DNA of 64,000 bases from Myxocyprinus asiaticus (lineage: Eukaryota > Chordata > Actinopteri > Cypriniformes > Catostomidae), in NCBI RefSeq assembly GCF_019703515.2, contig NC_059374.1, positions 12,119,745 to 12,183,744 on the forward strand, in the 5' to 3' direction. Below the pieces are notes generated by a model, which saw nothing but the letters and a program-made list of their open reading frames with translations, did not search any database and had not been told where the DNA came from. Shown one piece after another: positions 52,525 to 63,411 of this stretch. Each line of letters begins with the position of its first letter. Position 1 is the stretch's first letter. The position numbers were made by a program, and so were the translations under genes.

Positions 52525-52792
52525 GGGGGCATTGTTTGTGCAATATCCTTAAAAAGATAAACAATGCTTAGGAGGTTTTAATAAGCCCTGAATAGCTTTG
52601 ATTGTGCAATTCCCTTAAAAAAGGATAACCACAGCTTTTGACTTGTCTGAGCCATGAATAGGGTGTGTTGTTTGTGCAATACCCTTGAAAAAGATAAACA
52701 ATGCTTAGCTATGCATCTGAGCCCTGAAAAGGGGAGCATTGTTTGTGCAATACCGTTGAAAAGGAAAACAATTCTTTTGACATGTCAAACAT
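52525..52792. repeat. Four tandem units of about 68 bases with hairpin potential
   Basis: Units start near 52525, 52596, 52660 and 52732. The shared core GTTTGTGCAATACCCTTGAA is followed by AAAGATAAACAATGCTTA and GAGCCCTGAAAA. GCATTGTTT and AAACAATGC flank the middle of units 1 and 3, so they can pair as stems with the GTGCAATA region in the loop; unit 4 keeps it imperfectly and unit 2 has lost it. Confidence 0.8.
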
Positions 52793-53721
52793 CTTTGTTA
52801 AATAGGTTATTAGATATATTAAGCAAAAAAAAAAAAAAAGGGTCATACTCAAATTAGATAAATGCCCAATTTAAGAATATTAAAATTACATTTCAGATTT
52901 TGCCCATAGAAGCTGAAGGTTAAACTTTGTTGAACCACCAGTACCAAACACCAATGACAAATTCTCTAAAAGATTAATTAAAAGATGGTGTCAAAAGCAT
53001 CACAACCACTCTACTAATCAAACTAAATCGAAAAAATACCATTAAATCATTATTTGCAGTAAAATCTTTCAAATGATCATTAGCAATAAACCCCAATGGT
53101 ATGTATAATAAACCATTTGATAGTTAAATGAAATTACTAGGTTTACACACTCAAAAGGCCTGGCACTAGCACCACTTACCTGAAAAAATAAAACACTCTA
53201 AATGACATAAAATGGTGTACCAGATGAAGGGGCACAAGGGATTATCAGGCAAATGAAAATGTAAAAATATAATCTAAAATATGCCATCAATAAAATCAAA
53301 ACATAAAAATGATTTAATAAGGATAAGTATAGAAAGATGCCTTTAAATGGGGTTCATGACTATTTGAATCTTTACCATGACTGAAAGTCAAGGGACATGT
53401 TTGTCACCATATTAGATAATCACCCAGACAAACTGCTTGGTTATTTGACTGAATTTAGTAATGTTGATGTGCAATAGACTACTAATAGGTGTCAGAAGGC
53501 ACACAGTGACATATGATACTTCCCCTTTCAGAGAACAGCAACATAGACATGTTAAGTAAATCAAGAAAATCTTTATGATTTAACGTGCGATAGGAGCAAC
53601 AAGAAGAACACTAGAAGCATCATCGTAACTTAATGGAGATAATCAGACCACGTACACTGAAGTACTATGCCTAATCAACGTGCATGAATATTGAAAATGA
53701 TTCCCCAATGCAGGAGTATAA

Positions 53722-54075
53722 TCAGGCCTGCAAACACCTTTGTAAACATATGAGCAATGTGAACGAGGCACGTGACAAGCCGCCATGCTGGAAAAACACA
53801 CACATTTTGACACACCAAACATAAAGACTGGTGTGCAATGAGCTCTCTTGAAATGAAACATTGCTGCTTGAAAAGCCATACTGATCCAGTACGTATGATG
53901 AAGAGAGAACTGAGATGATTGATAGCAAAAAGTTAACCCCGTTGAGCACCATGTATATGACAATAGTTCCCCCAAAAGAAGAATAAACATAGGACTTGCG
54001 TATCTTGCTGATGAGACCAGCTGCACTGAGGAGAGTAAACATTGAGGTAAGTTGAGGTAAACCAGCAATGTACAA
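53722..54075 (-). other. Hydrophobic reading frame of unknown origin
   Basis: An open frame of 117 codons from 54075 begins MYIAGLPQLTSMFTLLSAAG and contains one strong membrane-type segment, SSFGGTIVIYMVLNGVNFLL followed by SIISVLSSSYVL (about residues 33-65), with a weaker one near the start. The preceding bases TTACTCTCCTCAG (minus strand, near 54030) look like a splice acceptor, so part of it could be an exon. The pattern faintly recalls four-pass membrane proteins, but I cannot assign a family. It may be a captured host exon or chance. Confidence 0.25.
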
Positions 54076-54454
54076 TCCAAATATGAAGTGATTGTTTGCT
54101 TGAAAAGCAAAGGCATAGTATTAATTATGATTGACGAACATTAACCGACAGCTGCAGAGCTATAAAGAAGATGCTGGATTATGATTGGACGAAGATGCCT
54201 GAATTGAATGAATGCTGTATGCTACTATGAGTCTTCTTGACAGAACTACAACTATGCTTCCATTTCTGACTGGTTCGAGCTGACAGAAAGGCTACAGTAA
54301 CTCAGATAACACCTCTGTCTAATTGTAGTGAGCAGAGTAGCATCTCAGAATGCACAACATGTCAAACCTTGAGGCAAATGGGCTACAACAGCAGAAGGCC
54401 ACGTCGGGTTCCACTTCTGTCAACCAAGAACAGAAAGCTGAGGCTGCAGTGGGC

Positions 54455-54960
54455 CTACCATCTGTGTACCTTAGTAGAAATCAAGATTCATCAGACCAGG
54501 CTATGTTTTTCCAGTCTTTAACTGTCCAGATTTGGTGAGCCTATGCCCACCGCAGCCTCAGCTTTCTGTTCTTGGCTGACAGAAGTGGAAGCAGACGTGG
54601 ACGTGTTGTAGCCCATTCACCTCAAGGTCTGATGTGTAGTGCATTCTGATATGCTGTTCTGCTCACTACAGTTGTACAGAGTGGTTATCTGAGTTACAGT
54701 AGCCTTTCTGTCAGCTTGAACCAGTCTGGCCATTCTCCGTTGACCTCTCCCATCAACACAGCATTTCCCTCCACAGAACTCCCACTCACTGGATGTTTTT
54801 TGCTTTTTAGCACTATTCTGAGTAAACTATAGAGACTGTTGTGCGTGAAAATCCCAGGAGATCAGCAGTTACAGAAATACTCAAACCAGCCCGTCTGGCA
54901 CCTAAAATCACGCCACAGTCGAAATCACTGAGATCATATTTTTTCCCAATTCTGATGGTT
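54455..54960 (-). pseudogene. Tc1-like transposase remnant in the right arm
   Basis: Minus-strand translation from about 54960 with shifts: ISDFDCGVILGARRAG-like start, VTADLLGFSRTTVS-like helix-turn-helix (about 54860-54810), QRRMARLVQADRKATVTQI (about 54740-54680), NRKLRLRWA (about 54580-54555) and TVKDWKNIAWSDES (about 54530-54490), with the first catalytic Asp. The C-terminal half with the other two catalytic residues is missing because the element turns into its inverted arm. It cannot make an active enzyme. Confidence 0.65.
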
Positions 54961-55073
54961 GATGTGAACATTAACTGAAGCTCCTGAACATATCTGCATG
55001 ATAACTGGCTGATTAGATAATCGCATGAATAAGTAGATGTACAGCTGTACCTAATAAAGTGGTCAGTAAGTGT

Positions 55074-57605
55074 ATATTAATTACTGTTAAGTACACTACA
55101 GTAATAACACAACATATTAAAATGTAAGCATGTGCATTAAAACATCCACTACGTCACTAAAATCAATCACGCTACAGTCTGCAGCTAGGAGTACTTGCTT
55201 TAATGTGCTTTTTCAACATGTAGTAACACACTGACGAAACAAGTGACATTGTATACAGGTATGTAGTCACAAAATCAGAGACACTCCCTCCCATTGAAAT
55301 TTGATAACATGTGGTCACAGGAGATGCATTTGAGATTAAATTTACTGCCAGGTGTAAACGCCATACTTTTGGGGAAACTCAAAAATTAATTTTGCTCACT
55401 GCAAGTGCTGTTTATATTCATGCACTGTTTGACCTGTTTTAGTGCCCGAACTAAAGGAATTATACAAATCAGGCAAAAGTGCAAATGCACCCACAAAAAA
55501 AGCTGAACGCAATTTGCATGGTGCAACTACAAAATTTGGAGGTCAGTTCTGAGTGCTTGGTTGTGGAGGATGCAGCAGACCACTGCAATCAAACACATTC
55601 TGCTGGTACTGTACAGCAACACTTCAGACTTGACCAGACTTGAATCGGATGTACTGCATGTTGATTTATGCCTCGTTATCTCCATTATTTGATCTTCATT
55701 AGATTTATAACTGCTGCCATGATCAAATCATTGTTTTATATAGTGTTAATAAATGTATTAAAAAGTACAGAGTTTTGTAAATAAAGCACAATCTTTAATG
55801 AGCCAGACCAGTTCCATAAAAAAAAAAAAAAGAAAAAGGAAACTGAATCTTTCGGTTCCGTTAACATGCAATTTTCTGCTGATGTGGACAGAACCACGTA
55901 CTCTCTCTGACAGGGATTCTTGCAGCACAATTCACTCAACCCTACTAAATCTACAGCATGAAACATACAATGCGTCCAGTGTGTTCTGATTCCCGGAAGA
56001 ATGACTTTTATTTAAATTTACATTAAATCATTTAACAGACCCTTTTATCCAAAGCGACATGCAAATGAGGAACATAGCAAGCAAAACCTGACTTTTATAA
56101 GCCGGTTCTTTTGAATCTACAGCTCGAAATACACAGCTTGCCCTGGTTACCACCTTTAACAGTGTACATGTGGTCCTGGGCGCACATTCATGAGCGTCGC
56201 CATATTGAGATCATATGACCAGCTGAATATTACTTGTTTTTATCTCAATAATCCTTTGAAATTGGATGCTTTAATTTGTGAAATAAATTAATAATTGCTG
56301 ACTGCATTTTTATAATGGCAACTGTAAATGATAACTTCTGTTTTTGCTGCTTAGTGTCATCACAACATAAACAAGATTACAGAATGCACTTTTAAAGACA
56401 GTTTCAATAAAGTGTCACAAACGTATCAATTTTTTAGAAAAAACAATTCACATTACTTTCAATAGGTAATAAATAGCATATAAATAAATCATAAATAGTA
56501 ATTCAAAGTATTCCTTACCTATGTGTGAGATGCACTGGTGAGTATCAATAGGAGTTCTTTGAGTATGGAGTGGGATGCAAATATCATTCATCGCACCTTT
56601 AATCACTCACATTTTGGGTGGAACCCAATAGTTGGAAAACCAGTTTTGACTTCTTTTTTTCTGTCAGTTGCAACATCAAAAGTGAAAGCAAAGAGCAAAG
56701 CATTATCTCTTGCTAAGGAAAAAGGAACACTCCCTATGAAAGAGTAATTCTCATATATTTTCTCAAAATACTGTAGATCGTTCAGAGACAGATAGTTCTC
56801 TTTTTATCATGTAAAAGAGACTCTGGCAAACACATTTTGTAACTAAATGCTCCATTATAGACAGTTTTACCTGTTTCCTCCTGTCACAATATATATTCCA
56901 TTAAAATTTATTAAAATGGTAATTACTGTTCCTGCACTGAAAAAAGTGTTAACCTGCAATTGTTACCACAAGGATCTATTTCTACAATTTAATAAAAATG
57001 ACAATTTACAATAAAAATAACTTTTTAGTGTAACCTAATTTCTCAGGTACATTTAGTCAGATTAAATAGCACTGTTAAATTGAATAAAACCAGTTAATTT
57101 AGATGTTACCACATGAAGCAAATAGTTTTAGGTTACCTGACAAAACCTAAAACTTTTTTTTTTTTTTCAATGATACATTTTTAATGATACAGTAAAGGTT
57201 CTAACTCTTCTTACTCCAAATATTTACTCAGGTAAGTTTTTAACCTTAAAAATAACCTTGTCAAGTAGATGGAAAGACATTGCGTAAACGGTACAGTATA
57301 CTTGCATCAGAAACATGTTCTGAAGTCTGTAAACCTGTTTAGCCTGTCAGAAAACAAAAGTGCAAATACTATAATGAGCGAATATATAAAATGGTAACAT
57401 TCCTGAAACATTTTCGTGATCACAGTCACCTTCAAACACTTTGGTTTGTGTTTCTACACTAAAATGATAGTATCTCAACCATCCACCTTTGTGATTGCAT
57501 GGCCTGCATGGACGGGACCAAATCTGGTCAGTAGCGGTGTTAACAACAACCATGCAGTTGCGTGGGGCCCTGGACGTCAATGCTGATTGATCAAGAAACC
57601 TTCCC
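55074..57605. other. Mostly unassigned; one LINE tail
   Basis: No gene is supported. TTTATCCAAAGCGACATGCA (56044) is, on the minus strand, the GCTTTGGATAAA tail that ends many fish LINEs, like the one at 36300. Short reading frames elsewhere lack motifs. Confidence 0.4.
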
Positions 57606-57790
57606 TTCCCTATCTGTCACTCGCTCGAAGTTGTGTCGATGTAATAACACTAGGGGTCACTCATGGGAGCCCGAGACACCTCTGGTCTTTGATAAAAGGC
57701 CAATGAAAATTGGCGAGTGGTATTTGCATGCCACTCCCCTGGACATACGGGTATAAAAGGAGCTGGTATGCAACCACTCATTAAGATTTT
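57606..57790 (+). repeat. Left inverted terminal repeat of DIRS copy B
   Basis: Same sequence as 8778-8960 with a few changes (for example GTAATAACAC for GTAGTGACAC). It carries the octamer-TATA pair 30 bases apart. Confidence 0.9.
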
Positions 57791-57954
57791 CTCTTCAGAG
57801 CCGAACGGTCATGCGTCTTTCTAAAGATGCTTTTCCGATTGTGTGTTATTCCTGGTTGCGCTCATTATCTTTCGTGTCTGGGCACTGCTCACGCGGAGAC
57901 AGCGTTCGTGGATGGTCTTGTTCTCATTGCGAGGATATATCCATGGCAATGTTG

Positions 57955-59043
57955 TGGTCGTGGCTCCCCTTCGTAAGAAAGCAAGCCACCCCAGAGGCTC
58001 CCCACCTCGGCCCTTTTACCCACGGGTATGAGGCCAGCGCGGCTAGCACTGGGGGCGATTTGGGGACCCCAATGGGACCGCCTCTGCCGGGTATCCCCCC
58101 GCGGACCTCCCATTCCCCAGCACGCTCATCTGCCCCGATCGGGCTTCCGGATGAGTCCGCCGGCTCGTCTCACGGCGAGTTCGACCTCTTATTCGGAGCC
58201 CGCGAAAGTGATGAGCTCTCGAGTGCAGCATTGGAGAGCGGGCTCGTCCAGTCGGAAGCCTCAGCTGGGCTCCTCCCTTTGGGGATGATTGCCCAGTCAC
58301 AGGCTGACGTGGAGATGACGACATGCTTTTCCAGGCAGCCGCGAGCGTCGGCTAGAGTGGAACTCACTGCTCTTCCCTGAACCCTCGTGGCTCGGTGATT
58401 GGTTCCTGGGCTCGCGGCGCCGCTCAAAGCCACGCCCCGCCCCCGTTCCCTTCTTCCCAGAAGTGCATGAAGAGCTGACACGGTCACGGGAGGCACTTTT
58501 TACTGCCCGGTCCTGATCTTTTCAGCTTCCCCGCCCTCACTACCCTCGATGGTGGGGCGGCCAAGGGCTATTCGGCAATCCCCCGGTGGATAAAGGCGCT
58601 TGCGGTGCACCTATGCTCGCATAGCGCAGCCACCTGGCGCGGGAGCCCAAAGCCCCTGTCCAAGGCCTGTAGGTTTACGTCGTCTCTGACGGCCAAGGCC
58701 TACGGTGCCGCTGGACAAGCCGCCTCCGCCCTGCACGCCATGGCTCTCCTGCAAGTCCGCCAAGGTGCTAAAGGAACTGCACGAGGGTAGTTCCGCTCAG
58801 GGATTGATGCAGGAACTGCGCTCGGCGACCGACATCGCTCTCCAAGCGATGGAGGTCACGGCGCGGTCTCTCGGGCGGACGATGGCCACACTAGTGGTCC
58901 AGGAGCACCACCTTTGGCTCAACCTGGTCGAGATGGGCGAGGCTGACAAGACACGATTCCTTGCTGCCCTCATTTCCCAGGCGGGCCTATTCAGCGACAC
59001 CGTTGAGGACTTTGCCCAGCAGTTTTCGATGGTGGAGCAGTAG
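57955..59043 (+). pseudogene. DIRS gag-like gene, copy B, broken
   Basis: Pieces correspond to copy A: EASAASTGGDLGTPMGPP and FDLLFGARESDELSSAALES (frame 57811-58380, including an unlikely leader before about 57955); a middle part near 58380-58600 in other frames; and VLKELHEGSSAQGLMQELRS to ALISQAGLFSDTVEDFAQQF (58705-59043), ending SMVEQ-stop. A C-terminal Pro-rich part, RQGRPPAVTAPAPPQPT-like, follows near 59110. At least two frameshifts separate the pieces. Confidence 0.85.
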
Positions 59044-59859
59044 ACGGATGCTAGCCGGCATATCCTGCCCCAGTGCGGCTCAAGATCCCGCACCCCGTCT
59101 GCTCATCGCCAAGGGCGTCCCCCTGCGGTGACTGCACCAGCTCCGCCGCAGCCCACCCCTTCGGCCCAGCCCCGGCGTGGAGCCCACCACAGGAAGCAGA
59201 CGCCCAGAACCCGTGTAAGGCTTCAAAGCGCCCTTGAGACGGGCGACCCAGGGACAACGAAACCTGCTGCTCTGGAGCTGGTAAGCAGATCTTTCCATCT
59301 TTTTGTTACCTTTTGCATTTAATTGCGCTGCATGCCCAAGTGGCTGCAGTACTCAAGAGCTCAGCAAGAGTGGTTTCCTTGTTCCCTGGGTCACGTATCT
59401 GGTGTGCACGACCATCATCACGACCACCGTCCACCACTCTATTTGGCAGGTTTAGTGCTCCAGCAGCGGTCTCCCGCCTCTTGTGACACAAATCCGCCCC
59501 CGATGTGACAGTCTCCACAGGTCACGAGGACAGGCCTCTTACTCCCCCATCCCAGGCTGCTCTGGGGGTGGTCACAAGGAGCCATGTAAGTGCTTCTATG
59601 TCCTTAGACTCAGCACGGCCACGATGTGGTGTGGCACCTCGAGCTCCGCCCCGCCACGAGGCCCCACCTGCCGGTACATCCGATGACGTTGTCCCTTTGG
59701 TCCCCCTTGCGCGGAACTTGGATGCATGGCTTGCGCTTTCCAATCCGTCGCAAGGACTGGTCCGGACCGTCCGACTTGGCTGCGCGATTCACTTCGCCGG
59801 GCATCCGCCCAGGTTCAGCGGGGTCCACTTCACCTTGGTGAAGGACGAAAATGCTGCTA

Positions 59860-60580
59860 CCTTTTGCGGAGATCGCTACCCTCCTATGGAAGGGCGCGAT
59901 AGAACCTGTCCCTCCAGCTGAGATGAAGAAGGGATTTTTCAGCCCCTACTTCATCGTACCGAAAAAAGGCAGTGGGTTGCGGCCAATCTTGGACCTGTGA
60001 GTTCTGAACTAGGCTTTACACAGACTCCCGTTCAAGATGCTGATGCAAAGATGCATTCTGGCGAGCGTCCGGCATCAAGATTGGTTCGCGGCGGTAGACC
60101 TGAAGGATGCATACTTCCACGTCTTGATCCTTCCTCGACACAGACCCTTCCTGCGGTTTGCATCCGAGAGTCAGGCGTATCAGTACAAAGTCCTCCCTTT
60201 CGGCCTGTCCCTGTCTCCTCGCGTCTTTACGAAGGTCGCAGAGGCTGCCCTTGCCCCGTTAAGGGAGGTGGTGCTCTCACACCTCAGCCGACTAGGGCTT
60301 CGGGTCAACTGGAAAAAGAGCAAGCTCCTCCCGGTTCAGAGCATCTCTTTTCTTGGTTTGGAGTTGGACTCAGTCTCCTTGATGGCGCGCCTTACGAACG
60401 AGCGCGCCCAGTTGGTGCTGGCCTGTTTGAAGGCGTTCAAACAGAAAACAGCGGTTACACTGAAACTTTTTCAGAGGCTCCTGGGGCATATGGCATCCTC
60501 AGCGGTGGCCACCCCGCTCGGGTTGATGCATATGAGACCGCTTCAGCACTGGCTTCAGACTCGAGTCCCGAGATGGGACA
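59860..60580 (+). pseudogene. DIRS reverse transcriptase lacking the YLDD motif, copy B
   Basis: Start region ATLLWKGAIEPVPPAEMK is followed by stops (near 59998), then a long frame from 60037: RCILASVRHQDWFAAVDLKD, QAYQYKVLPFGLSLSPRVFT, KVAEAALAPLREV and directly LSHLSRLGLRVNWKKSKL, SISFLGLELDSVSLMARL and FQRLLGHMASSAVATPLGLM followed by HMRPLQHWLQTRVPRW. Between APLREV and LSHLSRL the segment normally holding the catalytic YLDD is missing, an in-frame deletion of roughly 27 codons. The deletion keeps the flanking frame open, so the product would fold poorly and be catalytically dead. Confidence 0.9.
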
Positions 60581-60935
60581 CATCTATTTGGATAGCATGC
60601 AGAGCTTTAGAATCTCTGAGCAGCTCTTTGTCTGCTTTGGTGCACAGCGGAAAGGAAACGCTGTCTTCAAGCAGAGGATCGCCCACTGGCTCATTGACAC
60701 CATAACTATGGCATATGTCGCCTAGGACATGCCGCCCCCGGTAGGGCTACAAGCCCATTCTACCAGGGGTGTAGCGGCTTCCTGGGCCCTGGCCAGGGGT
60801 GCCTCTCTAACAGACATTTGCAGAGCAGCAAGCTGGGCAACACCCAACACCTGTGCAAGGTTCTACAACCTCCGGGTGGAACCGGTTTCATCCCAGGTAG
60901 TGGCACGCAACACAAGCGGAAAAAGCCCGGGATAG
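60579..60935 (+). pseudogene. DIRS tyrosine recombinase C-terminus, copy B
   Basis: In the frame of 59997-60725 and 60729-60935: HIYLDSMQSFRISEQLFVCF, KQRIAHWLIDTITMAYVA-stop, then LQAHSTRGVAASWALARGAS with the H-x-x-R box and LTDICRAASWATPNTCARFY ending in the nucleophile Tyr region. A TAG at 60723-60725 interrupts it, and the N-terminal half is gone: the sequence switches from RNase-H-side reverse transcriptase (VPRW) to recombinase at about 60578. Confidence 0.87.
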
Positions 60936-61689
60936 CTGGCCGGGTGTATTGCTTGCACATAGCACATTCCACCTCCCTTAGAGCTGAAGACGTGCGCCAT
61001 TAATTCCCAGTAGTGTTCTCAAACCTTGTTCCCTGGTTGACTTCCTCTGAGCCCTGTGGCAGTCGAGTATTCGGAGAGACTCGCTGCCAGCCCAGTACAC
61101 GTGCTAATTAAGAGTCCTGTTCTGGGGTAGGTGCTCTGCATGTGGCGGTTCCCTGTAAGGCTAACCCCATGTGATATATCTTCCGCTAGTTCATTTCCCT
61201 GTTGGCAAACTGTGTCTTCCTTGGGCAGAGCCCCTCTGCCCCAGTCTCCATGTTTGTAGTAACTCCTCCCCCATTGGGCAGGATCTATCTTGAAGACTCT
61301 CCACATGGTTGGAAAGACCATGTGACGTATTCTTCAACTTAAATATCCCCCCCTCTCTTTGGGCAAGGTGTGGTGTCCTCAGTGTCTTCTCCTTGGGAGG
61401 GACAGCCCCCGACTAGACCTGGCGGCCCAGTCGGATAATCCCCCTTCTTTTTTAGGGAGTGGAAAAAAGAAGGGGAAAAGAGGCCACGACTGGGATAAGC
61501 CTGTCTCTATCTTTTGGGTAGTCGACTTGTCCCCAAAAAGGGCCGTTCGACACTCATAACTATGTTGGGGGAGGTTACGTGTCGACCTGGTGTGCTGGCT
61601 ATGAGGCACACAGTAGTCTGTCCACCACACACTGCCAGTTCACGTAACACAGTTCAGCCAGTTGTGACGTTTCGTATAAGGACCCCTAG

Positions 61690-61800
61690 TGTTCACTAAA
61701 TCGACACAACGTCGAGTGAGTGACAGATAGGGAAATTCATGGTTACTTGTGTAACCTCCTTTCCCTGATGGAGGGAACGAGACGTTGTGTCCCTCCTGCC
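61690..61800. repeat. Internal complementary region of DIRS copy B
   Basis: CGTCGAGTGAGTGACAGATA, GGGAAATTCATGGTTACTTG and TTCCCTGATGGAGGGA: the complements of left and right ends joined, as in copy A (one difference, AATTCATGG for AACGTCATGG). Confidence 0.87.
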
Positions 61801-61879
61801 ACAACGCTGAACTACCCGCTGAAATGGCTGGACCTTATATCAGCTCCTCAGCATAAAACCTGAACGAGTGGTTGCATAC

Positions 61880-62055
61880 CAGCTCCTTTTATACCCGTAT
61901 GTCTGGGGGAGTGGCATGCAAATACCACTCGCCAATTTTCATTGGCCTTTTATCAAAGACCAGAGGTGTATCGGGCTCCCAAGAGTGTCTACTACATCGA
62001 CACAATGTCTCGTTCCCTCCATCAGGGAATGGAGGTTACACAAGTAACCATGACG
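61880..62055 (-). repeat. Right inverted terminal repeat of DIRS copy B
   Basis: Inverted copy of the left repeat plus the outer extension ending GGTTACACAAGTAACCATGA. It contains the octamer and TATA on the minus strand (61916-61923 and about 61887-61893). Confidence 0.9.
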
Positions 62056-62385
62056 TTTTTTTAATGGTTGTATGCTTTATTTTATTTTTTTATCTCTGTG
62101 AAAGGATAAAATTATTTATATTTATATATTTCTTCATTTAAAAAATACCACAGGGGTTATAAGTGCAGCTTAGATGACAGATGATAACAAGAAATAATCT
62201 AAGCCTTTGTCCAGGCCTAAAAAACAAATTTAATGGTTAGTTTGGCCATCAGTAAATTGCATGCCTCTCTTTCATGTAACATGAAATATCTGCTTTTCTT
62301 TGTTTTTATGAAACAGGATTTAGTCCTAATGCAATGACAGTCCTATAAGGAACTTTATTAACAGGAGTTTAGCCATTTAAGCCTT
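62056..62385. other. No gene seen
   Basis: T-rich and AT-rich spacer between the DIRS element and the next LTR. Confidence 0.4.
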
Positions 62386-62713
62386 TGTCACAGTCTGTCT
62401 CCCTCATTTTCTTCATTTTCTTCAAGGACTGTTATTTTGAAGTTTTCCCCTGGACTTCATTTCCCAGAATTCTCTGCCCTAATTACTTCCACCTGTTCCT
62501 TATTTTCCTCACCTGTATTCCATTCCTTCATTTAGCGCTTTGTGTATAAATACACTTAGCTTTTTGATGTTAAGAGTTAGTGTTTGTTTCCACTCCAACG
62601 TTTGTTTCCACTCCAGCGAATGTTCTACTCCAACGATAATAATTAAAGGACTGAATGAATCTACTCCTGTGTCTCCTCTCTTCCTCTTCCACTCCAAGAC
62701 ACCCAATATTACA
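62386..62713 (+). repeat. LTR-like segment
   Basis: TGTCACAGTCTGTCTCCC to CCCAATATTACA, 328 bases, TG to CA. It has a TATAAATAC box near 62544 and several copies of a GTTTGTTTCCACTCCA-type unit (62582-62620). GAAGGACTGACC follows directly. The second copy is outside the window, so this is inferred from form. Confidence 0.6.
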
Positions 62714-62826
62714 GAAGGACTGACCTACTAAGAAATACGGATTTATTTACCTGTTTCTCCCAACGTCCTCCTCTACTCCAGCGATCCCTCTAATCCTCTC
62801 CCACTCATCCAGACCCACATAAATCA

Positions 62827-63030
62827 TGGAGTTTACCAGATTATTCATGGATTTATTTAAACAAGACCTTCCTCTCCTGGACTATATGCCAAGTTCTGTC
62901 AACTCGCCAATTCCTCCACTATCTCGGACCCCTACCTCTGTTCTATCTATGGAATGGGCTTGAACTTTCATCGTCCAACAGCCCTTCCACAAGTGAAGAA
63001 CCTTTCCTTTTTGGAATACGTCTGAGCCAC
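62827..63030 (+). pseudogene. Gag-like N-terminus
   Basis: ATG at 62827 begins MEFTRLFMDLFKQDLPLLDY, then shifts; another frame continues with YLCSIYGMGLNFHRPTALPQ and VKNLSFLEYV. The form (short aromatic-acidic N-terminus, a hydrophobic GxNFHRP block, then LSFLE) matches gag-type proteins of fish gypsy elements. A frameshift near 62888 and a stop near 63027 break it. Confidence 0.55.
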
Positions 63031-63411
63031 ACTCTTCATCCATTACCCCTCAATATCATCCGTTTCCAAGGTAACACCTTCCATGGCCCCTGTCTCCACG
63101 GCCCCTGTCTCCATGCCTTTCACGACTCCTCCCATGCCTTCCACGACTCCTCCTTCCACGGCCCCTGTCTCCAAGGTAACTACTCTCCTATTACCCTAAA
63201 GAAAATTTTGGGGGGGGGCTCATCTTCTCCCAGCTCCGGTGGTCGATTCCCCGCCGCAGTCAGCGGTAGCGACCACGGAGGTTGCATTTCCCCTGTATTC
63301 TGTGAATTATGGCAGTAACCCCGGGTGCCAAGCCTGCCATGGTTAACGAGCCGGCGCCAAGCCTGCCATGGTTAACGAGCCGGCGCCAAGCCTGCCACGG
63401 TTAACGAGCAA

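Larger units (their letters stand above)
51858..54232. mobile_element. Unidentified 2.4-kb insertion with about 100-base direct repeats
   Basis: It interrupts the left arm of the fold-back element. Two copies of a roughly 100-base sequence in direct orientation (52064-52165 and 54132-54232; AACCGACAGCTGCAGAGCTA, TAAAGAAGATGCTGG, TTGGACGAAG) suggest short LTRs or flanking duplications. AAGACTC (51854-51860) and GAGTCTT (54229-54235) at the edges are inverted matches. The interior holds a four-unit tandem repeat and, on the minus strand, a hydrophobic reading frame. It has no reverse transcriptase, integrase or transposase motif that I can see. Confidence 0.45.
51545..55073. mobile_element. Fold-back Tc1-like element with a 2.4-kb insertion in one arm
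   Basis: The left terminus ACTCACTGACCACTTTATGA (51545) and the right terminus (reverse strand ACTTACTGACCACTTTATTA from 55073) match. From the right end inward on the minus strand a Tc1-type transposase can be read with breaks (MGKKSDLSDFDRGM-like start, GRRLVDERGQRR-like linker, TVKDWKNIAWSDE). The left arm repeats the same sequence on the plus strand in two blocks, 51545-51855 and 54240-54454, meeting the right arm at about 54455. The element is thus a large imperfect palindrome, its left arm split by the 51858-54232 insertion. Confidence 0.75.
57606..62055 (+). mobile_element. DIRS-type retrotransposon, copy B, internally deleted
   Basis: Starts TTCCCTATCTG and ends ACCATGACG, the same ends as copy A. 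It is 4450 bases, with left and right inverted repeats, octamer and TATA (57722-57729 and 57752-57758), gag, reverse transcriptase, recombinase end and an internal complementary region near 61690-61800. Closely related to copy A in gag and non-coding parts, but its internal deletions lie elsewhere. No target duplication is visible. Confidence 0.93.

Noticed and set aside
54132..54232. Direct repeat as proof of an LTR retrotransposon at 51858-54232
   Set aside because: The repeats do not begin TG or end CA clearly, are not at both extreme edges, and no reverse transcriptase, primer site or purine tract is present.
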